Source: Clostridia bacterium (GTDB taxonomy: Bacteria; Bacillota; Clostridia; Oscillospirales; CAG-382). Taken from it: 38,163 nucleotides of DNA. Shown in pieces: positions 15,389 to 23,722 of this stretch (within the stretch, counting starts at the first letter, position 1; each line of letters starts with the position of its first letter). Where the stretch lies: the NCBI GenBank assembly GCA_017396825.1, contig JAFQKR010000068.1:1-38163 (forward strand), read 5' to 3'. The notes below the pieces were generated by a model. That model saw only the letters and a list, made by a program, of their open reading frames with translations. It did not search any database and was not told where the DNA came from. The translations under genes and the position numbers were made by a program.

Positions 15389-16621
15389 TTACTCCGCCTT
15401 TATTTTCTTAAGCTTAACGAATCTGGGAAGGCTGTCTTCCTTGGTCATCTGGGTCTCACCCTGAATAAGGGGAAGAGCGTAAGCGATAAACTTGTCGTTA
15501 AGACCGTCCTTGGTAGCGTTCATCCAGCTCTTGGGAACCTTCTTTTCGGTGTTAGCAACAACGGAAAGATCGAAAAGCTCGATTTCGCACTTGTAACCGG
15601 TCTTGGACTTCTTTCTCTTAAAGCCAACCATCTTATCGGTAATGCCGGAAACTGCGTATTCAACAGCAGCCTTACCTGCGGAGAAGCTTTCGTCGATATC
15701 AGTCTGAGAAGCGCAGTGAGCAGCACAACGCTGGAGAAGAGAAAGCTCAATGCCTCTAACCTTAGCACCGGTAGCCTTTTCAAGCTTCTTAGCGAGGAGG
15801 TTAGCAAGACCGCCGAGCTGAGCGTGGCCGAAGGAGTCACGCTTGCCGGTATCGGAAATGAGACGACCCATTCTGTTACGGATACCTTCAGAAACAGCAA
15901 CTATGCACTTGCCGTTCTTGTTGTATATTTCCTTAACCTTTTCTATAAAGTTATTGGTGTTAAAGGGAACCTCGGGGAGGTAAATAAGGTCAGGACCGCA
16001 GCCCTTGTAGCTTGCGAGAGCAGCAGCAGCGGTAAGCCAACCGGCGTTTCTACCCATTATTTCAACAACGGTGATCATGCCCTTGTCATAAACGCGAGCA
16101 TCATGATAGATCTCCATAAGGGAGGTAGCAATGTACTTAGCAGCGGAAGCGTAGCCGGGGCAGTGGTCAGTACCTGCAAGGTCGTTATCGATAGTCTTGG
16201 GAATACCCATAACGCGGCACTCGTAGTTATGCTCAAGCATGAACTTGGAGATCTTGTTGCAGGTATCCATACTGTCGTTACCGCCGTTGTAGAAGAAGTA
16301 ACGAACGTCGTACTTCTTGAATATCTCAAGAATACGGTGATAATCGGTTTCGTCAACAGAAGCGTCCTTAAGCTTGTAACGGCAGGAGCCGAGAGCAGAG
16401 GAAGGAGTATACTTCATGTGTTCAAGCTCAGCAGGGTCTTCCTTACCCATGTCAATAAGGTTGTCGTTGAGAACGCCCATAATACCGTTAAGTGCGCCGT
16501 AAACCTTAGTGATGTTTTCGTCTGCGAGAGCGGTCTTTATACAACCGTAAGCAGAAGCGTTGATAACCGATGTAGGACCACCGGACTGCCCGATAATGCA
16601 GGCACCTTTTAATGCGCTCAT
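15389..16621 (-). CDS. pfp: Pyrophosphate-dependent 6-phosphofructokinase
   Basis: This 410-residue enzyme phosphorylates fructose 6-phosphate in glycolysis. The diphosphate loop is GQSGGPTSVINA near the N-terminus. Two positions decide the phosphoryl donor. The GGDG position reads GGND (113-116), and the PGTIDND position reads PKTIDND (141-147). Asp and Lys at these sites are the known marks of PPi-dependent enzymes, which can also run in reverse. I prefer the ATG at 16621 to the one at 16633, because the GAAAGGA site touches the first ATG but is correctly spaced for the second. It is divergent from the aldolase gene and has its own promoter at 16660-16688. Confidence 0.92.
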   Translation of the reverse strand: MSALKGACIIGQSGGPTSVINASAYGCIKTALADENITKVYGALNGIMGVLNDNLIDMGKEDPAELEHMKYTPSSALGSCRYKLKDASVDETDYHRILEIFKKYDVRYFFYNGGNDSMDTCNKISKFMLEHNYECRVMGIPKTIDNDLAGTDHCPGYASAAKYIATSLMEIYHDARVYDKGMITVVEIMGRNAGWLTAAAALASYKGCGPDLIYLPEVPFNTNNFIEKVKEIYNKNGKCIVAVSEGIRNRMGRLISDTGKRDSFGHAQLGGLANLLAKKLEKATGAKVRGIELSLLQRCAAHCASQTDIDESFSAGKAAVEYAVSGITDKMVGFKRKKSKTGYKCEIELFDLSVVANTEKKVPKSWMNATKDGLNDKFIAYALPLIQGETQMTKEDSLPRFVKLKKIKAE

Positions 16622-16659
16622 TGTAGTAGTCATCCTTTCAAAACAAATGATTTCACATA

Positions 16660-16688
16660 ACTATATCATACTTTTAAGCGTAAATCAA
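16660..16688 (-). promoter_or_regulatory. Promoter of the phosphofructokinase gene
   Basis: On the minus strand there is TTGATT (16683-16688), a 17-bp spacer and TATAGT (16660-16665), about 38 bases upstream of the chosen start codon. Confidence 0.75.
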
Positions 16689-16730
16689 TTATTTTTTCGC
16701 AGAAATTGGCATTATTTTCAGTCTTTTTGC

Positions 16731-16759
16731 TTGACAACTGTCACAAATACTGCTAAACT
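16731..16759 (+). promoter_or_regulatory. Promoter of the aldolase gene
   Basis: TTGACA (16731-16736), a 17-bp spacer and TAAACT (16754-16759) lie about 40 bases before the start codon. It is divergent from the phosphofructokinase promoter in a 178-bp shared region. Confidence 0.85.
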
Positions 16760-16799
16760 TACCTCGTAAAATAATTTTTTAAAAGGAGATGCAGTTGTT

Positions 16800-17738
16800 A
16801 TGGCTTTAGTAACTTCTACAGAAATGTTTAAAAAGGCATATGAAGGCGGCTATGCAGTAGGTGCTTTCAATGTTAATAACATGGAGATCGTTCAGGGTAT
16901 AACCGAGGCTTGTAAGGAAGAAAAGGCTCCCGTTATTCTTCAGGTTTCCAAGGGCGCTCGCGCTTATGCTAACCACACTTATCTCGTTAAACTTGTTGAG
17001 GCTGCTATCATCGAATGCCCCGAGATTCCCGTTGTTCTTCACCTTGACCACGGTCCCGATTTTGAAACCTGTAAGTCTTGTATCGACGGTGGCTTTACCT
17101 CCGTTATGATCGACGGTTCTTCCCATTCTTTTAAGGAAAACATCGAACTTACCAAGAAGGTTGTTGAATACGCACACGCTCACGGCGTTGTTGTTGAAGG
17201 CGAACTTGGCACTCTCGCAGGTATCGAGGATGAAGTTCAGGTTTCTGCTGAAGACTCCTCCTACACCCGTCCTGAAGAGGTTGAAGAATTTGTAGAAAAG
17301 ACCGGCGTTGACTCTCTTGCTATCGCTATCGGTACCAGCCACGGCGCATACAAGTTTAAGCCCGGCACAAAGCCCCAGCTTCGTTTCGATATCCTTGAGG
17401 ATATCTCCAGAAGACTCCCCGGTTTCCCCATAGTTCTTCACGGTTCTTCTTCCGTTCCTCAGAACTACGTTACCATGATCAACGAAAACGGCGGTAAGAT
17501 GCCCGGCGCTATCGGTATTCCCGAAGATCAGCTCCGTCAGGCAGCCGGCCTCTCTGTTTGTAAGATAAATATCGACTCTGACCTTCGTCTTGCTATGACC
17601 GGTACCATTCGTAAGTTCTTCAACGAGCATCCCGATAAGTTTGACCCCCGTGAATATCTTAAGCCCGCAAGAGCTAACATTAAGGAACTTGTTCGTCACA
17701 AGCTCATTAACGTTCTCGGCTGCAACGGTAAGGCATAA
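16800..17738 (+). CDS. fba: Class II fructose-bisphosphate aldolase
   Basis: This 312-residue cytoplasmic enzyme cleaves fructose 1,6-bisphosphate to dihydroxyacetone phosphate and glyceraldehyde 3-phosphate. Class II motifs are clear. LHLDHGPDF carries the proton-donor Asp and a zinc His. VEGELGTLAGIEDEV and the later IGTSHGAYKF carry further metal-site residues, and LHGSSSVP and INIDSDLRLA are phosphate-binding segments. Codon use is strongly biased (mostly AAG, GTT, GCT, CTT), as in highly expressed genes. The AGGAGA site lies at 16783-16788, and the gene ends in its own terminator. With the divergent PPi-PFK it forms consecutive steps of glycolysis. Confidence 0.95.
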   Translation: MALVTSTEMFKKAYEGGYAVGAFNVNNMEIVQGITEACKEEKAPVILQVSKGARAYANHTYLVKLVEAAIIECPEIPVVLHLDHGPDFETCKSCIDGGFTSVMIDGSSHSFKENIELTKKVVEYAHAHGVVVEGELGTLAGIEDEVQVSAEDSSYTRPEEVEEFVEKTGVDSLAIAIGTSHGAYKFKPGTKPQLRFDILEDISRRLPGFPIVLHGSSSVPQNYVTMINENGGKMPGAIGIPEDQLRQAAGLSVCKINIDSDLRLAMTGTIRKFFNEHPDKFDPREYLKPARANIKELVRHKLINVLGCNGKA

Positions 17739-17759
17739 GTTAATTAGTATCAAGTTTTT

Positions 17760-17798
17760 AAAGCCCTATTTTCCTTACGGAAATGGGGCTTTGTTTTT
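17760..17798 (+). terminator. Terminator of the aldolase gene
   Basis: The stem AAAGCCCTATTT / AAATGGGGCTTT (with a TCC/GGA upper part) is followed by GTTTTTG, starting 22 bases after the stop codon. Confidence 0.85.
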
Positions 17799-17809
17799 GT
17801 CAAAAACTA

Positions 17810-17840
17810 TTGACAACGGTTTTTCGTAGTGATATATAAT
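17810..17840 (+). promoter_or_regulatory. Promoter of the YitT-family gene
   Basis: TTGACA (17810-17815) is followed by TATATA at 17-bp spacing (17833-17838), or TATAAT at 19-bp spacing (17835-17840). It lies about 30 bases before the start codon. Confidence 0.75.
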
Positions 17841-17870
17841 TAGTTATAAACAACTTAAGAGGGTATCCAA

Positions 17871-18758
17871 ATGAAGTTAAAAACAGCAGTTACCTATGTT
17901 AAAATAGTGCTTTGCGCCATTTTGGTGGCGTTTAATTATCATCTTTTTATCGTTGCAAACGACTTTGCTCCTGCCGGGCTTAATGGTGTTGCAACAATGG
18001 TGCAGTACAAAACAGGCTTCAGCATAGGATATATGTCTTTGCTTATAAATATTCCCCTTTGTACTTTTGCGTTTTTTCTTGTAAGGCGCAGGTTTGCCTT
18101 GCGCTCACTTTGCTTTTGTCTTACATATTCGCTGGCGTTCCTTTTAATTCAAAACGCAGGGCTTGAGGCTTTTCAGTATGTAACAGAGGGGCACGATACT
18201 ATTTATCCCGTTATACTGAGCGGTATTATTTCAGGTCTGGTTTACGGCTTGTGCTTTAAGACGGATGCTTCTACCGGCGGGATCGATATTATCGCAAAGT
18301 ACATCAATTTAAAAAAGCCAAAGCTTAATTTCTTTTGGGTAACCTTTAGCCTTAACTGTGTGGTTGCTACCATATCATTTTTCGTTTACGCAAAGCAGGA
18401 TTCGATGGGGAATATGATATACGACTATAAGCCCGTATGCCTTTGCTTGCTTTATTGCTTTATCTCCGCTTTTTTGGGCGACTACATTATAAGAGGTACA
18501 AAGACGGCAAGCGAGTTTACCATAGTAACGTCTCATGCCGACGAGATATCTGCCGATATATATTCCGAGCTTAAGCATAGCTGTACCAAAATTTCAGGTG
18601 TGGGCGGCTTTACAAAAGATGAAAAGACCGTTCTTCTTTGTGTGGTAAATAAGCATCAGGTGTTTGATTTCCATAGAATATTGAACAAATACGATGACAC
18701 CTTCGCGTTTTCAAAAACAATAAACGAAACCTACGGTAATTTCAAAAACATAAAATGA
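17871..18758 (+). CDS. YitT-family membrane protein (DUF161 + DUF2179)
   Basis: This 295-residue protein has about five to six membrane helices over residues 1-205, with the family segments NDFAPAGLNGVATMV and KTDASTGGIDIIAKY. A cytoplasmic DUF2179 domain follows (about 215-290: ASEFTIVTSHADEISADIYSELKHSCTKISGVGGFTKDEKTVLLCVV). The family is widespread in Firmicutes. Its transport or regulatory role is not established. The gene is monocistronic, with its own promoter. The gap to adhE (18759-18927) holds only that gene's promoter. Confidence 0.9.
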   Translation: MKLKTAVTYVKIVLCAILVAFNYHLFIVANDFAPAGLNGVATMVQYKTGFSIGYMSLLINIPLCTFAFFLVRRRFALRSLCFCLTYSLAFLLIQNAGLEAFQYVTEGHDTIYPVILSGIISGLVYGLCFKTDASTGGIDIIAKYINLKKPKLNFFWVTFSLNCVVATISFFVYAKQDSMGNMIYDYKPVCLCLLYCFISAFLGDYIIRGTKTASEFTIVTSHADEISADIYSELKHSCTKISGVGGFTKDEKTVLLCVVNKHQVFDFHRILNKYDDTFAFSKTINETYGNFKNIK

Positions 18759-18862
18759 CCGTTTTTGGAAAAATATACCGTCACAAATCATAAATATCAA
18801 TAAATATACACACATGTGTTTGTAAAGTATGTAGTTTTTTAATCAAACGTTAACGATTTGTG

Positions 18863-18891
18863 TTGACATTTGACGCATAATTTGATATATT
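18863..18891 (+). promoter_or_regulatory. Promoter of adhE
   Basis: TTGACA (18863-18868), a 17-bp spacer and TATATT (18886-18891) give a transcript start near 18898. A GTTAAC-centred near-palindrome lies directly upstream at about 18845-18861 and could be an operator. It does not fit the clostridial Rex consensus well. Confidence 0.8.
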
Positions 18892-18927
18892 AATATGGCA
18901 CAAATGTTTAACAGAGGAGCAATTACT

Positions 18928-21546
18928 ATGAGCGATAAGATTTATCCCATAACAGACAGTGTAGAAAAGCTCAAGGAGCTTATTGCAGGCGTTCGTGAGG
19001 CTCAGGCCGTGTTTGCAACCTACACTCAGGAACAGGTTGATAAGATTTTTCTTGCAGCAGCAGTGGCCGCCGATAAGGCTCGTATCCCTCTTGCAAAGCT
19101 TGCGGCTGAGGAAACGGGCATGGGTATCGTTGAAGATAAGGTTATAAAGAATCACTACGCTGCTGAATATATATATAACGCGTATAAAGATACCAAGACC
19201 TGCGGTGTTATATACAAGGATACCGCATACGGTATAACCAAGATAGCGGAGCCCTTGGGTGTTCTTGCGGCGGTTATCCCTACAACCAACCCCACATCTA
19301 CCGCTATATTCAAGACCCTTATAGCACTTAAGACCCGTAACGGTATCATTATCAGCCCTCACCCCAGAGCAAAGCAGTCTACCATCGCTGCTGCAAAGGT
19401 AGTGCTTGAGGCGGCTGTTGCCGCAGGCGCTCCCGAGGGTATCATTGGCTGGATAGATATACCTTCTCTTGAAATGACCACCTTGGTTATGAAGGAGTCT
19501 GATACCATTCTTGCAACCGGTGGCCCCGGTATGGTTAAGTCTGCTTATTCCAGTGGTAAGCCCGCTATCGGTGTTGGCGCAGGTAATACTCCCGCTATCA
19601 TCCACAGCAGTGCTGACGTTGTTGTTGCGGTTAACTCCATTATCCATTCCAAGACCTTTGATAACGGTATGATTTGCGCTTCCGAGCAGTCAACTATCGT
19701 ATTTGAAGATATATACGACGCCGTTAAGGCGGAGTTTGAGGCAAGAGGCGCCTATTTCCTCAAGGGTGAGGAGGTAGATATGGTAAGAAAGGCTATGATC
19801 ATCAACGGCGCTCTTAACGCCAAGATAGTTGGTCAAAGCGCTTGCCGTATAGCGGAGATTGCAGGCTTTACCGCGCCCGCAGGAACTAAGATTCTTATAG
19901 GTGAGGTTGAAAGCGTTGATATTTCCGAGGCATTTGCTCACGAAAAGCTTTCTCCCGTACTTGCCATGTATAAGGCAAAGGATGTGGAGGATGCCTTCTC
20001 CAAGGCTGAACGTCTTATAGCAGACGGTGGCTACGGTCACACCTCTTCCATCTATATCGATACTATTAAATGTAAGGATATTCTCGATGCCTTCGCGCTT
20101 CGCATGAAGACCTGTCGTATAGTTGTAAACACCCCCTCCTCCCATGGTGGCATCGGTGACCTTTACAACTTTGCTATGCGTCCCTCCCTTACCCTTGGCT
20201 GCGGTAGCTGGGGCGGCAACAGTGTTTCCGAAAACGTAGGTATTGAACATCTGCTCAACATTAAGAATGTTGCAGAGAGGAGAGAGAATATGCTTTGGTT
20301 CCGCGCACCCGAAAAGGTTTATATAAAGAAAGGTTGTCTGCCCGTTGCTCTTGCCGAGCTTGGCGAGATAAGCAAAAACAAAAAGGCGTTTATCGTTACG
20401 GACAGTTTCCTTTATAATAACGGCTACACAAAGCCTGTTGAAGCAAAACTTGACGAGCTTGGCATAGCCCATGCAACCTTCTTTGAGGTTGCTCCTGATC
20501 CCACCCTTGCATGCGCTAAGGAGGGTGCCAAGCAGATAGCTGCCTTCCAGCCTGACGTTATTATCGCCCTTGGCGGCGGTTCTGCAATGGACGCAGGTAA
20601 GATAATGTGGGTACTTTATGAGCATCCCGAGGCAGACTTTATGGATATGGCAATGCGCTTTATGGATATCCGTAAGCGTGTTTATACATTCCCTAAGATG
20701 GGTGAAAAGTCGTATTTTATCGCTATTCCTACCTCCGCAGGTACCGGCTCTGAGGTTACTCCCTTTGCGGTTATGACTGATGAGACCAGCGGCGTGAAAT
20801 ATCCTCTTGCTGACTACGAGCTTATGCCTGATATGGCTATTGTTGATGCAGACTTTATGATGAACGCTCCTAAGGGCCTTACTTCTGCTTCCGGTATCGA
20901 CGCTGTTACCCATGCTCTTGAGGCGTACGCTTCTATAATGGCAACCGACTATACCGACGGTCTTGCTCTCCGTTCCCTTAAGATGGTATTTGAATACCTT
21001 CCCAAGGCATACGATAACGGCCCCAACGACCCTGTGGCAAGAGAAAAGATGGCAAACGCCGCAACTATGGCAGGTATGGCCTTTGCAAACGCCTTCCTTG
21101 GTGTATGTCACTCCATGGCTCATAAACTGGGCGCTTTTCACCACTTGCCTCACGGCATAGCAAATGCTTTGCTTATAAACGAGGTTATACGCTTTAATGC
21201 AGCGGAAGTACCTCCAAAGATGGGTACCTTCTCTCAGTATACTCACCCCCATACCCTTGCACGTTATGCAGAGGTTGCGGATTACCTTGGTGTTAAGGGT
21301 GAGACTGACGCGGATAAGCTCGAGGGGCTTATCGCTCTTATTGACGAGCTCAAGGTTAAGATCGGTATAAAGGCTACTATTAAGGATTACGGCATTGACG
21401 AAAATGACTTCCTTGCCCGTCTTGATGATATGGTAGAGCAGGCCTTTGACGATCAGTGCACCGGCGCAAATCCCCGTTATCCCCTTATGAGTGAGATAAA
21501 GCAAATGTATCTCAACGCATACTACGGAACAAGGGAGGACGTATAA
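18928..21546 (+). CDS. adhE: Bifunctional acetaldehyde / alcohol dehydrogenase AdhE
   Basis: This 872-residue fermentation enzyme reduces acetyl-CoA to acetaldehyde and then to ethanol, using NADH. The N-terminal aldehyde dehydrogenase half has its catalytic Cys250 in NGMICASEQS and the GVGAGNTP cofactor region. The linker contains SWGGNSVSENVGIEHLLNIK. The C-terminal iron alcohol dehydrogenase half has GGGSAMDAGK and the iron-binding HALEAY ... CHSMAHKLGAFHHLPHG segment. I chose the ATG at 18928 with its AGAGGAG site. An in-frame ATG at 18895 would sit at or before the predicted transcription start. The stop codon overlaps the start of the next gene (TAATG). Confidence 0.95.
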   Translation: MSDKIYPITDSVEKLKELIAGVREAQAVFATYTQEQVDKIFLAAAVAADKARIPLAKLAAEETGMGIVEDKVIKNHYAAEYIYNAYKDTKTCGVIYKDTAYGITKIAEPLGVLAAVIPTTNPTSTAIFKTLIALKTRNGIIISPHPRAKQSTIAAAKVVLEAAVAAGAPEGIIGWIDIPSLEMTTLVMKESDTILATGGPGMVKSAYSSGKPAIGVGAGNTPAIIHSSADVVVAVNSIIHSKTFDNGMICASEQSTIVFEDIYDAVKAEFEARGAYFLKGEEVDMVRKAMIINGALNAKIVGQSACRIAEIAGFTAPAGTKILIGEVESVDISEAFAHEKLSPVLAMYKAKDVEDAFSKAERLIADGGYGHTSSIYIDTIKCKDILDAFALRMKTCRIVVNTPSSHGGIGDLYNFAMRPSLTLGCGSWGGNSVSENVGIEHLLNIKNVAERRENMLWFRAPEKVYIKKGCLPVALAELGEISKNKKAFIVTDSFLYNNGYTKPVEAKLDELGIAHATFFEVAPDPTLACAKEGAKQIAAFQPDVIIALGGGSAMDAGKIMWVLYEHPEADFMDMAMRFMDIRKRVYTFPKMGEKSYFIAIPTSAGTGSEVTPFAVMTDETSGVKYPLADYELMPDMAIVDADFMMNAPKGLTSASGIDAVTHALEAYASIMATDYTDGLALRSLKMVFEYLPKAYDNGPNDPVAREKMANAATMAGMAFANAFLGVCHSMAHKLGAFHHLPHGIANALLINEVIRFNAAEVPPKMGTFSQYTHPHTLARYAEVADYLGVKGETDADKLEGLIALIDELKVKIGIKATIKDYGIDENDFLARLDDMVEQAFDDQCTGANPRYPLMSEIKQMYLNAYYGTREDV

Positions 21547-22301
21547 TGATAATTAATAAGGATCAGGTTCTTGCCGAAAGACCAACAAAAACTATATTTC
21601 GCGATGGCACCACTGTTGTAAAGCTTTTTGATAAAAGCTTTTCCAAGGCAAACGTTTTAAACGAGACCCTCAATCAAGCACGTGTTGAAGAAACCGGCCT
21701 TAATATTCCTAAGATACTTGAGGTAATGACCATAGACGGCTGTTGGGCTTTTCGCGCCGAGTATATCCCCGGTAAGACTCTTCAGCAGCTTATGGAGGAA
21801 AACCCCGAAAAAATTGATGAATACTTTGATCTTTTTGTTGACCTGCAGATAGAGATGCACAGTTGCACTTGCCCTAATCTCAACAAATTGAGAGACAAGA
21901 TGCACGGCAAGGTTGAGCAGACCGGTCTTGACGCTACTACTCGTTACGAGCTTCATACCAGACTGGACTCTCTTCCTAAGCGCACCTCCGTTCTTCACGG
22001 CGATTTTGACCCCTCTAATGTTATAATTAGCGACGAGGGTAAGCCGTATATACTTGACTGGTCCCATGCCGTTCAGGGCGATCCTGCTGCTGATGTTGCA
22101 CGTACCTACCTTATGTTCTGGCTTGCAAAGAGGGAAGATCTTGGCGAAAAGTATTTAAAACTTTATTGTAAGAAGACCGATACCGCTATGCAGCACGTTC
22201 AGAAGTGGATGCCTATCATAGCCGCATCTCAGTCCATAAAGCGTAAGGATGAAGAGAAAGAGCTTCTCCATAGCTGGATAAACGTAGTTGAGTACGAATA
22301 A
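21546..22301 (+). CDS. APH/choline-kinase-like phosphotransferase coupled to adhE
   Basis: This 251-residue kinase-fold protein has the catalytic loop HGDFDPSN (151-158) and the metal-binding DWSHAVQGDP (171-180) typical of aminoglycoside phosphotransferase/choline kinase relatives. Its lysine is in TTVVKLFD near residue 26. It resembles the small APH-like group annotated as TIGR02172. The substrate is unknown and resistance is not implied. Its ATG overlaps the adhE stop codon by one base, so translation is probably coupled to AdhE. A hairpin-rich region with a terminator follows. Confidence 0.85.
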   Translation: MIINKDQVLAERPTKTIFRDGTTVVKLFDKSFSKANVLNETLNQARVEETGLNIPKILEVMTIDGCWAFRAEYIPGKTLQQLMEENPEKIDEYFDLFVDLQIEMHSCTCPNLNKLRDKMHGKVEQTGLDATTRYELHTRLDSLPKRTSVLHGDFDPSNVIISDEGKPYILDWSHAVQGDPAADVARTYLMFWLAKREDLGEKYLKLYCKKTDTAMQHVQKWMPIIAASQSIKRKDEEKELLHSWINVVEYE

Positions 22302-22326
22302 GGTGTTAAAAATTTTCAACATAAAA

Positions 22327-22593
22327 AAAGGAGCAATACGCTCCTTTCAGCTTGATGACAAACCTTGTCATCAAGCTGGCAGAGTGCTGAGAAAGAGTGC
22401 AGACAAGACGAACCGAGGAGAGAACTGTACTAAGTACTGTGAGCCGAGGTTCGTTTTGAACGAAAAAATAGAAAAAATCAAAGAGAATCCGAGGATTAAT
22501 TTCTCGGATTCTCTTCTTTATGAGAGCAAATTTTATGTCTTTTTCGTGTTCTGTGCCTTTGTCAGCGGTCTGAAAGGAGCAATACGCTCCTTT
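22327..22593. repeat. Palindrome-rich block between two copies of a terminator hairpin
   Basis: A self-complementary 21-nt hairpin (8-bp arms AAAGGAGC/GCTCCTTT, loop AATAC) occurs twice in direct orientation, at 22327-22347 and 22573-22593. The 225 nt between them start CAG and end CTG. They hold a perfect 14-bp stem at 22348-22378 (3-nt loop), an ACGAACC...GGTTCGT pair around 22407-22454, and a perfect 13-bp stem at 22481-22515. No protein is credible here. It looks like a small non-coding palindromic or MITE-like element, or a structured RNA, sitting in the terminator of the adhE-kinase unit. Together with 22594-22642 this accounts for the 340-base gene-free gap. Confidence 0.65.
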
Positions 22594-22596
22594 TTT
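22573..22596 (+). terminator. Terminator of the adhE-kinase transcript
   Basis: This is the second copy of the AAAGGAGC/GCTCCTTT hairpin. It runs directly into a run of six T residues, so it is the functional intrinsic terminator. The first copy at 22327-22347 lacks a long T run. Confidence 0.8.
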
Positions 22597-22605
22597 GCAT
22601 TATTA

Positions 22606-22630
22606 AAGGCGTTGGTGATTCCAACGCCTT
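22606..22630 (-). terminator. Terminator of the DUF368 gene
   Basis: AAGGCGTTGG (22606-22615) pairs perfectly with CCAACGCCTT (22621-22630) across a 5-nt loop, 12 bases beyond the stop codon of the minus-strand gene. Confidence 0.7.
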
Positions 22631-22642
22631 AATTCTTATTGT

Positions 22643-23554
22643 TTATTCCTTTATCTTGCTTTGAATTATATCAAGTAAGTATCCTATTATCGCGCCGCCT
22701 ACTATGCCGATAACGCACCATAAGCCGTGGGTAAAGCCGTCAAATTTGATAGGAATAAGAAGTAGGGTAGATGCAAATACCGCGCCCATAACCAAGTGGT
22801 AGGCGATAGAGCACTTCTTCTCAAACAAAGCGTTCATGGGCTTGGCAAAAACTATAACTGTAAGAAGCCCGCCAAGCGCTACCGGAAGCACAAAATTGGG
22901 GATAACGGAAAAATCAAGAGCCATGAGCTTGGTAAGGTTTTCCGTAAGAGGATCGAATAGGCCCAAACAGATAAGGGGAGAGGAAAAACTCATCCCGGGC
23001 ATAACGATGCTAAGTGCAAAGCAAACACCGACTACCATAAACCAACCGAAATTTTGGTCAACGGTTATGGTGGTTTCGGGATAGATGCCGCCTATAAGCT
23101 TTGCCATCTGAGTGCTTTCGTCGGACACAGAGCCGAAAAAGGCAAGCAGTAAAACCATTAGCACAAAGGAAACACCAAGGGTAACGAAGGAAGCGGAGGT
23201 GCGCTTTTCTTCGCCTGCATCCTTCCACAAGGCGGGAAGAGTGCCAAGTACAAGCCCCAAGAAGATGCTTTGCTGCACAAGGCCGTCCATATTAAGGGCT
23301 TCAAGTATCCCTGCAAAGCCGACAAAGCCGACAGCAATACCGATTATAACGGGAAGAAGCAATCTCCAGTGCTTTTTTATGCCCTTAAAGGGGTGAGATA
23401 AGGTCTCCATAAGGGGTTGATACACGCCGAACAAAACGCACATAACGCCGCCGCTGAGACCGGGGAGTATTGCGCCAACGCCTATAAAAGCGCCGATAAA
23501 CACACTAAGCAACCATTTTGCCCAAACAGGCAAGGTGCCTTTTTTATTTTCCAT
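22643..23554 (-). CDS. DUF368-family membrane protein (undecaprenyl-phosphate transporter type)
   Basis: This 303-residue protein has about eight to nine hydrophobic helices. The DUF368 signature GAFIGVGAILPGLSGGVMCVLFGVYQPL is near the N-terminus, and the matching second-half PGMSFSSPLICLGLFDPL gives an internal repeat. DUF368 proteins have been shown in other bacteria to return undecaprenyl phosphate, the lipid carrier for cell-wall precursors, to the cytoplasmic face. I infer the same role here. The start ATG has a GAAAGGA site. Transcription starts from a strong promoter, divergent from gltX. Confidence 0.88.
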   Translation of the reverse strand: MENKKGTLPVWAKWLLSVFIGAFIGVGAILPGLSGGVMCVLFGVYQPLMETLSHPFKGIKKHWRLLLPVIIGIAVGFVGFAGILEALNMDGLVQQSIFLGLVLGTLPALWKDAGEEKRTSASFVTLGVSFVLMVLLLAFFGSVSDESTQMAKLIGGIYPETTITVDQNFGWFMVVGVCFALSIVMPGMSFSSPLICLGLFDPLTENLTKLMALDFSVIPNFVLPVALGGLLTVIVFAKPMNALFEKKCSIAYHLVMGAVFASTLLLIPIKFDGFTHGLWCVIGIVGGAIIGYLLDIIQSKIKE

Positions 23555-23587
23555 AGCTTAAAAATCCTTTCTTGCTAAATCTTTTAC

Positions 23588-23616
23588 AGTATACCATCTA
23601 TGCCTATACTTGTCAA
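23588..23616 (-). promoter_or_regulatory. Promoter of the DUF368 gene
   Basis: On the minus strand there is TTGACA (23611-23616), a 17-bp spacer and TATACT (23588-23593). It lies inside what would be a false upstream extension of gltX. Confidence 0.85.
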
Positions 23617-23662
23617 TATATGCAAAAATGTTTGGGCGGGGCTTAAAAATACGATAATAGTC

Positions 23663-23691
23663 TTGAAAACCGCAAAAAAATGTGGTAATAT
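23663..23691 (+). promoter_or_regulatory. Promoter of the gltX-glnS gene run
   Basis: TTGAAA (23663-23668), a 17-bp spacer and TAATAT (23686-23691) lie 31 bases before the gltX ATG. No T-box or other leader fits in the remaining space. Confidence 0.8.
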
Positions 23692-23722
23692 ATCGTATTA
23701 CCAATTTAATTTGGGAGGATTT

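Noticed and set aside
18841..18870. Possible Rex redox-repressor site upstream of adhE
   Set aside because: There is a GTTAAC-centred near-palindrome, but it is offset by one base and does not match the clostridial TTGTTAA-N4-TTAACAA form, so I do not call an operator.
19690..21504. A 604-codon open frame on the minus strand opposite adhE
   Set aside because: It is a mirror of adhE. Biased codon use (few TTA, CTA and TCA codons) removes stops from the opposite strand. The translation has no family features and no ribosome site.
21546..22301. Aminoglycoside resistance gene
   Set aside because: Only the general kinase fold motifs are shared. The location after adhE and the family breadth argue against calling resistance.
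22360..22400. Hammerhead-type ribozyme suggested by TTGATGAC and GAGAAAG near each other
   Set aside because: The conserved CTGATGA...GAAA core and its three stems cannot be assembled. The TTGATGAC belongs to a simple 14-bp hairpin.
22348..22572. Insertion sequence or CRISPR-like array
   Set aside because: There is no transposase frame, no regularly spaced repeats and only one pair of direct repeats. The inner palindromes differ from each other.
22288..22632. 114-codon plus-strand frame downstream of the kinase
   Set aside because: It runs through several perfect hairpins and two terminators, and the translation is low in complexity and unlike a protein.
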